Below, one piece after another: positions 45,773-58,039 of a DNA stretch of 64,000 bases. Positions within the stretch are counted from its first letter, which is position 1; every line of letters starts with the position of its first letter. The stretch comes from Blastocystis sp. Blastoise (Eukaryota > Sar > Bigyra > Opalinata > Blastocystidae): the NCBI GenBank assembly GCA_039096225.1, contig JBBPEB010000014.1, forward strand, positions 248,001-312,000. The letters run 5' to 3'. The notes under the pieces are model-generated. The model was not told where the DNA came from. It did no database searches and saw only the letters and a list, made by a program, of their open reading frames with translations. A program made the translations under genes and the position numbers.

Positions 45773-46816
45773 ATGATTATTCCGTTACCTGTCATTGAAT
45801 CTTGTTTAAATGAATTGAGGTTTCCTAATACAACTCGATTAATGAAAGATATTAAAGAATTACATTCAAGTCAAATTATTATTATGACAAATTTTAAAAA
45901 GTGTATTTCTTTTTTTAGTTTCAATATATAAATAAAATCTTATTTGCTATTCAATAACTTTTAGTCAAATCAGAAGATGCTGAAATTGCTCTATTATCTG
46001 TAAATGTTCAAGTGAATAAAGATAATGAAGCTATAAAAGTCCCTCTTCAAGTATATATCGGTAAACGATATCCTGAAAAACCTCCTCTCGTTAAGATGAT
46101 ACCATTTGAAGGTATGCTATTCTATTACTTTCTTGCCTCCACTATTATTCAGGTTCTACTATCCTTGATACTCCAAATAGAGATCACAAATATTATATTT
46201 CTGATATATTGCGTTTTTGGAATCCTGTATATAAAGAACTCTATATATATATATGTTTTAAAGAATATATATATTTGTTTTTATTTGTATATATATATAT
46301 ATATATATATATAGAATACTACGTTACTGTTACTTTTCTTTGATATCATTAAGACTTTTAATCATCTTTTTCCTTATGCATATATTCGCACGTATACTTT
46401 TATTACTCTATATATATGTTATATATATGTAATATGTATGTAATATATATTTCTATAGGGTCAAAGAGCGAAGTAATTCATTTATTGTTATATTATTATT
46501 TATTGTTATTTATTGTTATATTATTATTTATTATTATTTATTGTTATTTATTGTTATATTATTATTTATTGTTATATTATTATTTATTGTTATTTATTGT
46601 TATATTATTATTTATTGTTATTTATTGTTATATTATTATTTATTGTTATTATTTATTATTCATTATTATTGTTTATTATTATATTGTTATTTATTATTAT
46701 TTATTATTATTAATTGTTATATATTATATAGTAGCGTCACTTCAGTGTATTCCTTTCTCAGAACTAAATATTCAGGAAAATATCGGCAAAGGAGGCTACT
46801 CCACTGTCTATAAAGC

Positions 46817-46883
<67 letters not shown>

Positions 46884-46959
46884 AACCTGTGTATATATAA
46901 TTTCTTCCTTCGTCACCTTCTATTATACATATAAGCATATACTTCCCCTCTTTCATCCA

Positions 46960-47026
<67 letters not shown>

Positions 47027-47086
47027 AATACCATAATACAGATGTGGCGATCAAATGGATGCAGCACCCTGATTATGCGCTTAATA

Positions 47087-47147
<61 letters not shown>

Positions 47148-47372
47148 TACTCTAACTATTTATATATATATAGTCAGTTCAAATCCACGTGCTCTGCGTG
47201 AAATACGGTTCTATTTGTGTCTCTCTGGATCTCCTTATATTTGTCAACTCTATGGATACTGTAATTACTGTGATTATCCTATGTATATCATGCAATATGC
47301 AGAACATGGAGATTTATTTAGTTATATTCATAATAAAGATATTAAGTATATATACCTATTTGACATTTTATT

Positions 47373-47412
<40 letters not shown>

Positions 47413-48419
47413 TCTCCATAGTTTCTCTTCATTATTATTTCTATGTTTAGTATTTCACTTCAAAAGATGAAATCCATCAGTTTGGAATGTGCTTTTGCCC
47501 TCAAACATTTACATAGTCTCCATATTATTCACGGGGATATTAAATCACAAAATTATTTATTAACATCAAATTATAGTTGTATATTATGTGATTTCGGTAA
47601 TGTTACTGTAGATCCCTCAATTCCCGGAATACAATCTCTCTCATCCCCCAAAGGTAATGTGTCTGTAACTGCTACTAGTCCTTCAGCGATATACCCCCCG
47701 TCCTCTAATAACACATCAAGTCCAACGGTATGTGAAGAAGATTATACTATTATACATCAATACTGCAAAAGTATACATAATAAACAACGCATCATAGGAA
47801 CTGTAGGCTGGTATAAAATATATTATATTAATATTTATATATATTTAGTATATATATTTTATTAAGAATAGTATTTATATATTATATACATATATAATAT
47901 ATAATGCATATATTATATACATAATAAAAATAACATCTTCTTTATTAATTTCCCTTTCTTTCTCTATAATATATCTATTATACATATATATATAAATAGG
48001 ATTGCACCAGAATTACTAAATGGTTGTCCATTCTCTCTGAGTTCTGATATATATGCCTTCGGCGTCGTTCTCTATGAAATATTCACCAGACAAACACCCT
48101 ATTGCGAAATTGGACCTCTTCAAGAAATCATCCAAAATAATCAATTACTTTTTTTATCATTCTTATTTCTATATATTTTTTTTATTTGTTATATAATACA
48201 ATATATATAGTTACTTGCTAAAGTAAAGAATAATCAAATTCAACCTCAAATACCTTCTTCATTACCTAATGGTATATTGATATAATCATACATAATATTT
48301 TAAATATTAATATAGAAATCTCAACATTGCTCCATAAATGTTGGTCTCTCCCTTCTAATAGACCTTCTATAAATGAAGTTATTAATACACTTCAATCATG
48401 GAATCCTTATCAAAATTAA
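45773..48419 (+). CDS. UEV (TSG101-like ubiquitin-binding) domain fused to a protein kinase
   Basis: The N-terminal exons give [40 protein letters not shown] and VKMIPFEG with [22 protein letters not shown], the pattern of UEV domains (P-x-x-hydrophobic-YP-x-x-PP) with no catalytic Cys. It goes on through [19 protein letters not shown] small exon (VKER) then joins in phase to [20 protein letters not shown]. The kinase has [19 protein letters not shown] (Lys), [10 protein letters not shown] (helix C Glu), [13 protein letters not shown] (HGD in place of HRD, catalytic Asp kept), CILCDFGNV and [11 protein letters not shown] with [15 protein letters not shown]. It ends [22 protein letters not shown] 48419. 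The sequence suits the TKL group. UEV domains bind ubiquitin or PTAP motifs in ESCRT-I, so endosomal recruitment of the kinase is a reasonable inference. Confidence 0.8.
46480..46732. repeat. (TTA/TTG)n compound repeat in an intron
   Basis: About 250 bp of TTATTATTTATTGTTA-type units within the intron joining the UEV and kinase parts. The hydrophobic YYLLLFIVI frames across it are artefacts. Confidence 0.85.
46817..47147. repeat. Cluster of three long (TA)n tracts
   Basis: (TA)n runs of about 60 bp each at roughly 46818-46880, 46962-47023 and 47088-47143 lie in consecutive introns of the kinase, separated by a tiny exon encoding [20 protein letters not shown]. Confidence 0.9.
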
Positions 48420-48636
48420 TTTCATATATTATATATATATTTATAATAGTCATAGTTTGTTAATTTAATAATGAAACTAAAATTTGTTGTGTTTAAAATG
48501 TCATTAAGATGTGAAATGAACAAAAGAAAATAATTAAAACAAACAAGAATAATGATGTATAAAAAGTATAATGAAGCTAATTAATAATACATAAGGACTT
48601 TGTAAACATATCAATTTATCCTAAATTTCATTAAGC

Positions 48637-51365
48637 TTAGAGTCTATCTAAGAAACGAGCAAGAGGAGGAATTTCAGGTTCAAGACCCTTACGAATTCTA
48701 ATACCCTTAATAATTTCAGCAGATTTAGTTCCTTCAGTTAAAGGATCACCACCTTGGAAGGTAGCCCAATGAGAGAAGACACATTGAGGGAAAGCTTTAC
48801 CACCAGTGTTAGCACGAAGATCAGTAGAGAATCCGAAAGATTCAGCGACAGGTAAGTAAGCTTTGATTTGCATCATAGGAGTACCAACTTGATCGTTTTC
48901 TTCGAAAACTTGACCACGTCTCTTGGTAAGAACGTTGTAGATACCACCAGATTCAGTTCTAGGAACTTGAATTTCACAAAGGAAAATAGGTTCAACAAGA
49001 AGAGGAGCACCAGTAAGAAGACAAGCAGAGACAACTCTACGAGTAGGAGGCATAATTTGACCCATACCTCTGTGAATGGAATCGGCGTGAAGGGTGACAT
49101 CTAATAATTTACAGTAAAGACCTCTAATAGGTTCATCAGCAAGAGGACCAGCTAAACAGACAGCACCAAAACCAGAAACAACAGATTCCTTGATTTCATT
49201 AAGATATTGGACACCATGGGTAGCATCAACAAGCATGTTAGGACCATTACCATCGGGAGCGAAACACCAGATCTTACGAAGTTCTTCAACATCAAGACCA
49301 TAGGTAGTGTTAAGATAACGGGCTCTTTCTCTTTCTTCTTGTTGAGGATTGACTTTCTTATCTTCAATTTCTTCAGGAAGACCTTCAGGAAGAGGAGAAG
49401 CTCTCATGTAAAGACGATTATGCTTATTGGGAGATTTAGCAAGACAATCTTCAGAATCCTTAGTAACAGTTTCTCTGAAAGCGACGACAGGAGGAGAAAT
49501 CTTAATAGGAGTTCCCTTCATGAAATCATCTTGAAGATCCTTTAAGCAAATTTCAAGGTGAAGTTCACCAGCACCAGCAATAATATGTTCACCAGTTTCA
49601 GTATGAGAAATGACGACCATGGGATCGGATTTAGAAAGTCTCTTAAGACCTTCAACTAAACGAGGAAGATCACCAGGGTTCTTGGTTTCGACAGCAACAC
49701 GGACGACAGGGGAGACGGAGAATTTCATCATCTTAAGGACGTGAGCTTCTTCAGAATCAGTAATGGTAGCTTGCTTAAGAATGTATTGATCGACACCAAC
49801 TAAAGCAGCAGTGTTACCACAAGGAATATCAGCGACTTGTTCGACAGTTCTACCCATCATAATAACGGTACGTTGAATAGCCTTAACAGTGACATCGTTC
49901 TTAGAACCAGGGACATAAGCAGGTCCAAGAATTCTGACCTTTTGACCAGAAGCGACAACACCAGAGAAGACACGACCGAAAGCATAGAAACGAGATTGAT
50001 CGGAAGTGGGAACCATCTTAGAAATGTACATCATAAGGGGACCCTTAGGATCACAGTTCTTCATAGCAGTACAGACGGCATCATCAGAGGGACCATCATA
50101 AAGGAAACTAGCTCTGTATTGTTGAGCCTTAAGAGGAGAAGGAAGGTGGACGACAATCATTTCTAAACAAGCATCAGCAGCAGGTAACCACTTTTGCATA
50201 ACTCTCTTAAGAAGATCCTTACCAGTGAAATCCTTTTCTTCACCAACAAGCTTAAGACCAATAACATCAAATAATTTGTTGTATTTTTCGACCTTATCTT
50301 CAATAATAGCACGGAACATATTGTAAATAGGTTCAAGACAGAATTGGACAAAAGCTCTCTTAAGAGGTTTCTTACCAAGAGCCTTACGTTCTTCCTTCTT
50401 ATTGTTGTGGACCCATTTCTTGTTATCGGGATCATAGAAGTTATCACCCCAAAGTCTTTCCATCATCTTTTCATAAGGAGTACCTAACTTTTGAGAGTAC
50501 ATACGAGCGAACTTAGAAAGAGTGAAAGCCCATTGTTGAAGACCAGAACCAAAAGCAACAGTACCTTTGTTAGGATAAACTTGAACATCACCAATAGTTT
50601 CATCGTGATAAGTAGCGATAATAACGTTGACAGTTTCAACAGTTTGAGCAAACTTAGTGTAAGCTTCTTCAGGATCAAGTTGAAGTTCAAGAATGACACG
50701 ATCTAACTTGTTACACATAAGAACGGGTCTAATTCTTTCACCAAGAGCTTGACGAAGGACAGTTTCGGTTTGGACACAAACACCACCGACGGAATCGACA
50801 ACGACTAAAGCACCATCAGTAACACGAAGGGCAGCAGTAACTTCAGAGGAGAAATCGACATGTCCGGGGGAATCGATAAGGTTAATAAGGAAAGAGTGTT
50901 GATTAATGACAACTTCTTGTTCTTGAGCATTTTCAACGGGAGCAGGTTCTTCTAACTTACCAGCAGCTCTGGCAGTTTCTTGGGCAAGAAGTTCATCAGG
51001 GTTATATTCGAAATATAAGGTAATACCAGTGGACTTAATGGTAATACAACGTTCTTGTTCATCAGCACGAGTATCGGTGAAACGAGCATCACCAGCAGCC
51101 TTCTTAGAAATAATACCGGCCTTTTGGACGAAGCAATCGGTTAAAGTAGATTTACCGTGATCGACGTGAGCAATAACAGACAAGTTACGAATGTTATCAC
51201 GCATATCTATTTATACATTAGAGACAATAAGAAATAAGAAATATACCCATCATTTGACGGATTTGTTCGACAGTGAAGTTGACCTACATAATAAAAAGAA
51301 TAATAAACGTTATAATCATCTCATATTAATATAATAGCTATGTTATAATTTAAAATATATACCAT
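48637..51365 (-). CDS. Elongation factor 2
   Basis: Translocase GTPase of the ribosome. The main exon is 2.57 kb. Two 5' pieces precede it: ATG alone at 51365-51363 followed at once by an intron, then [12 protein letters not shown] joined to [20 protein letters not shown] (G1). Other motifs: [20 protein letters not shown] (switch I with the Thr equivalent to the eEF2 kinase site), [20 protein letters not shown] (G3), VLMCNKLDR (G4), [15 protein letters not shown] in domain III and [20 protein letters not shown] in domain IV, which contains the diphthamide His. It ends [13 protein letters not shown]. Length is about 869 residues, close to the usual 840-860. The domain IV loop has Met where most eEF2 have Gly (HRGGGQ). 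Strong codon bias fits high expression. Confidence 0.98.
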
Positions 51366-52451
51366 TTTGATAAACTGGTATGCACTTACAAAATAAATAT
51401 GTTTTAATAAAACGACCAAGAAAAAGATGCTTGACCAACAAATGGTCTCGTCAGAATCATACGACTCCAAAAAGAAATTTTAAAACCATGTTTTACCCCT
51501 GGGTTTCCACATAGACAGAACTCCAGATATTCCGATGTGAAAACAAATGAGTGGCTAATTGTTGGCAAAACTCAGATGAATACCTATATTTACGAATCTT
51601 TATGTTTTTTGACTCCCATAATTGATAACAAACTGGTTTATTTTTTTGTCAATAACTAAACTCTTCATTTGTATGTCTTTCTTTATTCTGAATTTCGATA
51701 ACTGTCTGTATTTTCTTATAGAGTTAATCAACGTGACGATTAAAATTTTTTGTTTATATAATCAACCACAATTTATGCCAATATACTTTTTCCATAATGA
51801 GATAATTAATTTTGGGTTTGATAATCATTTTGTTTTTTCTAATGATCATTTTTTATTTCAAACATAAAAATAATTGTATATTATTGTATAAAATGATATG
51901 GTATACAATAGTAAATGTTTCTAATATCATAATAATAATAGTTATCAGCTCATTAGTGTTTTGTAAAACTATTATTTCATTTAAATATTCAACTGTAACG
52001 TTCAAGAATTTGTGTGTAAGTCATTGGATATATTTATACTTCAAATAAAAAAACAATGTGAAAAAAAAAATCTAATTTCAACAAGAATATAAATATATAT
52101 ATATTGAAAGACACAGAACCTCAGTTTAACATGAAAAATAAACATATTTGTAAAAAAAGGAACTCATGTATGTGTGTGACTCAACTGAATGTGATGAATA
52201 TAATACATTTTGATATACCAGTATGTTATAAATATTATTAAGTGTCTAACCAGAAATTTTTAAGAAATATATTATGAGCTATTGGTTTTATCAAAGAAAA
52301 CAAAAATTTGTAAGTAAATTGTGTCATTCTATGTAAAAAAGTAAATTATTTAAATAAACTATAAGCAATTATTTTTTTCATGATCAGGATATATATATAA
52401 TAATAATCAAAGCTTGTATTTTAGAATAAAACATATAAAATTAGTTTTTCG
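51366..52451. other. 1.1-kb intergenic region upstream of eEF2
   Basis: AT-rich; no coding exon supported. The part next to 51365 should hold the eEF2 promoter and 5' untranslated region, and the other end is downstream of PI31. Confidence 0.5.
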
Positions 52452-54447
52452 TTACATGTATGTGTAATCATAATCTTCTTGTGGTTTTAAATTATCTGGA
52501 TTTAATCTATATACAAATAATATAATATGCTTATGACAATAAACGAAATAATATAACTAAATACGATCCAAAAGGCTGAGGTTTATTTTTCGGATTTGTA
52601 TGCGGACGTGCAATTCCTTGAGGCCAAATTGGAGGATGTTTAGCTATATATATATATATATATATATATAATGTTTATGATAATTTTAGTGAATTACTAT
52701 GGAAACAAAGTCATTTTTGTTTAAAAAGAGTATTCATAATACATAAATATATATAAATAATACTTACCAGGTCCATAGGGATCAAATCTTGAACCTGGAG
52801 GGAAATGATCAATAGGTTCAGTTGGGGGTTTAAACATATTAGGACCGAACAATCTAAATACAATAATGATATAACAATTAAAATGTATATATGTGAACAG
52901 AAACGATTTAAAAAAAGTAATAATAAATATGAAAACAAGTATTATAATATATAAAAACAGGATATAGATAATAATAATAAAATACGATCCTGAAGGTCCA
53001 TTGATTCCTGCAGGAAGTCTGTCCGAGTCGAAGGGATTAGGAGCTTTGGCTAAAGGACGTTGTTGGGATGGAGGAGTGAATGCAGATAGAGGAACAGAGG
53101 GAGCAAAGGAAGGAAGTGGTGAAGATGAAGAGAGAGGAACAGAGGGAGCAAAGGAAGGAAGTGGTGAAGATGAAGAGAGAGGAATAGAGGGAGCGAAGGA
53201 TGAGGATGATAGTGACTTATTTGATTCTATAGAAAAGAATGAATGAGAAGGTTTAGAGAATTTATTATGAAGACTAATAATTTAATATGAATGACAATAA
53301 TAATATATATTTATTAACAATAATAGGAATATGATAAAATAATAATATATATTTATTAACAATAATAGGAATATGATAAAATAATAATAATATATATTTA
53401 TTAACAATAATAGGAATATGATAAAATAATAATAATATATATTTATTAACACTAATAGGAATATGATAGAAAAATAAAATATATATTTATTAACAATAAT
53501 AGGAATATGATAAACAATAATAATACTATTAATCTAAAACATAATGAATGATCATATCAATAAATATATGTAATAAATAACATTCATAAATATATTCACA
53601 GTCAAAAAAAAGTATAATATCTAACATAAGATTTCAGTAATATATGGAATCATTCGTAATATATACTTATATCATGAGTATGTTGTGTTTGTGTAGAAAA
53701 TATTTCTAACTATATTTATAGCAATTATATATTAATGAATCCATACATTATCATTGAGATAATCATATAATTCTTGGATATGATTTAGTCTTTTATATCG
53801 ATCTGCTTGACTACTATCTATATAATCTTCAATTAATAATGGATATTCTTTCTCATCTTTATCTTGATCTCTAGACACTTGAAGCAATACTGTATCATCC
53901 TCATCAAATATATGCATATGAATCACTTCTTTGTCTTTAGTATATTGTGCCATATATAACTGATTGTCTTTCCATTCTTGAGGAAAATCTAGTATATATT
54001 CATTTTAATAGTATCTATTTGCTTATATATATATATAATGATACCTGGACATATGAATTGCTGATGTGTGTCTGAATTGTAAGTCCATCCTATAAACAAA
54101 TCAAAGTATATTCATATGAGGAACACCAAAAAAAAATACCATTAAATAGAAAGTAACAATGGACCAAGTAACTGATTTCATCCATAATGTTATCAAATAC
54201 TAAGTCATGCATAGTATATGAAAAATAAACAAAGTGCTGAAAGGAGTCCATAATCACTTGCTTTTGAATAAATTGAAGTTTTGTACGAATATTATGGCAA
54301 GAGTTGATTAGTTCATTCTTCACAAAACCATTAGGAACTGCCGAAACAAATTGCTCAGTTTCTTCTAATTGCTTCCAAGAATTTATTTGTTCTATATATT
54401 TAAGAGTTCTAGAACCTATTCTATACCATTTATTCTGTTTGCCATTG
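52452..54447 (-). CDS. PI31-like proteasome regulator (PSMF1 family)
   Basis: Several small exons on the minus strand. The N-terminal FP domain is visible as NELINSCHNIRTKLQFIQ, ISYLVHCYFLFNGWTYNSDT, FPQEWKDNQLYMAQYTKDKE and PLLIEDYIDSSQADRYKRLN, parallel to PI31 (LP.GWN....Y.LRY and L.LDDYID). The Pro-rich C-terminus is the hallmark: RLPAGINGPSGS, FPPGSRFDPYGP, then NPDNLKPQEDYDYTYM and TAA at 52452, like PI31 PPGARFDP.GP and NPDHL.PP.YDDM. PI31 binds 20S proteasome and FBXO7-type F-box proteins. An unusual Ser/Pro tandem repeat lies between the domains. The start is uncertain: the frame upstream of NKWYRIGSRTLKYIEQ lacks an in-frame Met, so a further 5' exon may exist. Confidence 0.82.
53095..53205. 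repeat. In-frame 48-bp tandem repeat in the PI31-like gene
   Basis: Two full copies and one partial copy of a unit encoding PLPSFAPSVPLSSSS-type 16-residue repeats (minus strand), nearly identical at the DNA level, so recently duplicated. Confidence 0.85.
53295..53520. repeat. 46-bp tandem repeat, five copies
   Basis: Units of the form AATATATATTTATTAACA followed by ATAATAGGAATATGATAAAA, with small variations, repeat five times in the intron of the PI31-like gene between the FP domain and the Pro-rich part. Confidence 0.9.
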
Positions 54448-54683
54448 TGGATGCTTTAATTTCCATATCAGAAATCACAATTATAAAATTATATTTCCAG
54501 ATTCTTTGGTCGAACCCGAAAACACGCTTTTTTTCCATTTCTCTCAATATGAACTGAATTATTTTTGGGAATTTACTTTTTTCTAACAACCTACGGTTTT
54601 TATAGGTTTTCATTTTTTGGTTTCCTAGGATTTAAATACACTAAAGTTTAATAAAACCTTATTTATTTTTGAAAATACAAATA

Positions 54684-56122
54684 ATGGAGGTTGACAATAA
54701 ACAAATCGCTACTGTAAATGCTACAGAAATTGAAACAGCCGTCAAACAAGATGAAGAACAAATGACTGAAACTCAAGAAACTGCTCCTAAGTTTGCTCCT
54801 TTGACTGCTAAGGATATGGCTGGTACTGTTCAAATTAGACGTATTCGTTGTCCTCCTAATAGATATATATCCTTTATAGTTTTGAATTTTATACTAGCTT
54901 GCTTGTATTTACTTATATGTATTCTTTCTCTATATGTTATTGACATTTTTTCTTTAATTTTTTTTATATACTCCTTTGAGAAATAATTGGAAGAATATCA
55001 CTAACCCAATCACACAACAATTAAAATTACAGATTCGTTTCAATACCAAAACTCGTTCTGTTGAAATTCGTACATGAACATATTATTTGTATTATTATTA
55101 TTTTGTTATATAAATCTTTGTTACTATTTTGTGATTATATACTAATTATTTACAATATATATCTATATATAAAGACTTCTGAGTTTACTGAAGATATCGG
55201 CGCTTTACAAAAAGCCGAAGATTTCGTTCATGCGTTCTTCTTGGGATTTGAAGTTCAAGATGCTATTGCTTTATTAAGACTCGATGACCTTTATATTGGT
55301 ATATATATAACATTATATGTATATTTTGTTATTAACATTATATATATTGTTCTATAGAATATATTGTTCTATAGAATATATTGTTCTATAAAATATATTG
55401 TTCTATATATACTCTTACTATATACTCTATACTCTTACTCTACTCTATACTCTATACTCTATACTCTATACTCTATACTCTATACTTTATATTGAATCCT
55501 TTGAAATCAAGGATGTTAAGACCCTTAAGGGCGATCACTTAGGAAGAGCTATTGGTAGAATTGCTGGACAAGTATATATATATATATATGATAATATAAT
55601 CATAATATTGACTATAAATATATTATTAATAATTATACTATAAGTATATTATTAATGATTATAATAATTACTAATATATATATATAGAATGGTAAAACTA
55701 AGTTTGCTATTGAAAACGCTACAAAGACGAGAATTGTATTAGCCGATCAAAAGTATATAATAAACTGTTTATTATATATAGATATATATTATATCTTCAA
55801 TAATATCAACTATATATATGTATATATAAAATACACATTTTAGGTTCTTATGCCAATATTGCTATAGCCAGAGATGCCGTCTGTAATCTTATTATTGGTA
55901 TATATATATCCATAACTACTGTTAATAAAATCATTATATATGTTCTTCTATATATATATATGTATTATTCTAAACATATATATATTTTACTTATTATTGT
56001 AAACACATATATTTTCCTTACTTTTTTAAATATATACTATTTCTATTTCTCTAGGTGCTCCTCCAGGTAAAGTATATAATCAAATGAAACAAGTAGCTGC
56101 TAGACATAAGGATAGATTCTAA
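54684..56122 (+). CDS. PNO1: PNO1/Dim2, KH-domain 40S ribosome assembly factor
   Basis: About seven exons. The acidic N-terminus ([20 protein letters not shown]) leads to [16 protein letters not shown], then [137 protein letters not shown] and [20 protein letters not shown], ending F and TAA at 56122. This follows PNO1 along its whole length, including the degenerate first KH and the second KH with GRIAG. PNO1 binds pre-18S rRNA with Nob1 and Dim1 in nucleolus and cytoplasm. It is transcribed away from PI31 with about 240 bp between them. Confidence 0.97.
55330..55490. repeat. Intronic tandem repeats in PNO1
   Basis: Three copies of a 17-bp unit (TATTGTTCTATAGAATA type, 55345-55410) are followed by six or more copies of TACTCTATACTC (about 55425-55488). 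Both lie in one intron between LYI and ESFEIKDVK. Confidence 0.85.
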
Positions 56123-56721
56123 GTATTATATATAATCATTGCTATTCTAGCATTCATTGCTTATTAATATATAATCAATGTCCTTATGTATATATTCAAA
56201 ACCATATTTTGCATTTCTTGTTTTTTTTATTTATATAATACACATTTAGTGGGTTTTATAATTTAATGTTTGATGTTCACTGTTTCTTCTGTTTATTGTT
56301 ATTTCTTTTTTATTATGTATTTAGTGTATTCCTATTCTTCTTTACTTTTTTCACATGTACATATATCTATTAATTTGGATATATACTCTATATATACTAG
56401 TGTTGAATTCTCAATGTAATCTTCTTTTTATCGTTTATACAGTGTTTTCGTGAATTCTTCAACTTATTGAAAGATACAACAATAAAAACAAACAATATAG
56501 TATAAAGAGTATCTCACAAGTATACAATAAAAAGTTATAAAAAAGTGAGGAAACAATGGGAACAAACTATCTTGATACCAATTATATATATATATAATAC
56601 ATATATATATACATATAAACTAATTTAAATAAAAATTGAAAAGTCGAAATAGTACAAATAATAAAGAAAATGGAATTGATATGTGTATAATAATGTGTTT
56701 CTTGTTCTTAAAAGACTATAA
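56123..56721. other. Intergenic DNA between PNO1 and the HMG-box gene
   Basis: Converging 3' ends; AT-rich, no gene seen. Confidence 0.5.
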
Positions 56722-57304
56722 TTAAGTACTAACAGAATACTGCATTTGATTCTTATCTTCATTAGGAATGCTCATTTGAATGGCGGGCATAGGAATACCG
56801 GGATTGAGTTGTAAGGCAGGAATATTTGTATGAAGATAAAGAGGAGGTGTAGTCATATTCTCCAAGGGCTCTTCATGCTTCTTCACACGACGAGGCCTAT
56901 AGGATGAACAAGAATAATAATAATAATGATAATATAAATAAATGAATAAAAATATAAATAAAAATATAAATAAATAAATAAAAATATAAATAAATAAATA
57001 AAAATATAAATGAATAAAAATATAAATAAATAAATAAAAACAATATACTTAGAATCATTAGAAGCATATTTTTCTTTTTCTAATTCATATTTTTCACGTT
57101 CAACTTGAGCCATTTTCTCAAACATATCTTTTTCTTCTTGACTTGTTTCTCTCCATATTTTGCCTAACTCCTTAAGGATATCTCCACTCGATATATCTGG
57201 ATGCATCTTCTTCACATCTCCTCTCTTGGATTTACAGAATAAGGCATAACTGTTACAGGGACGACGAGGCTCGTCAAGATGACGCTTACGACTCTTTATA
57301 TTCC

Positions 57305-57360
<56 letters not shown>

Positions 57361-57433
57361 TAATAACATACTGAGGATCTGTAACAAGAAGAAGGTTATG
57401 CTCTACTTTTGATTGCTCAACATAAGGCTATAT

Positions 57434-57528
<95 letters not shown>

Positions 57529-58001
57529 TAAAAATAATAATAATAATAATAAAAATAATAATAATAATATATATATATAGACATACATTCTTTTGTTCTT
57601 CTGTCAAATTCTTCCACATTTCTGAAAGAATCTTCGATACTTCACCAAAACCAATATCTATATATATATAATATAAAGAATATAGAATATATTTGATAAA
57701 AAAAATATATATATAATAACTATAAGTATATAATATAAAACATCGTACCTTTATTTTTATCTCTCATCAGTTTCATTTGTTCCTTATAGAACAGAGTGTA
57801 CGGAGTACGAGCACGCTTGCCACCTCGTTCTTTCTTATTACTATGATAAGGAGCACTCTTTACAGTGGCTTTAATCTTTTCAACTTCTTTGCGAACCCGT
57901 TCTTTGTCTTCATATGCATACATAGAGTAAGGCTTCTTCATATCCTCATTCATATTCTTCCAAATACTAGCTAATTCTTTTGTAATCTCTATCATTGTCC
58001 A

Positions 58002-58039
<38 letters not shown>

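Noticed and set aside
48868-50706. Plus-strand and alternate minus frames within eEF2
   Set aside because: Low-complexity shadows of a strongly conserved gene.
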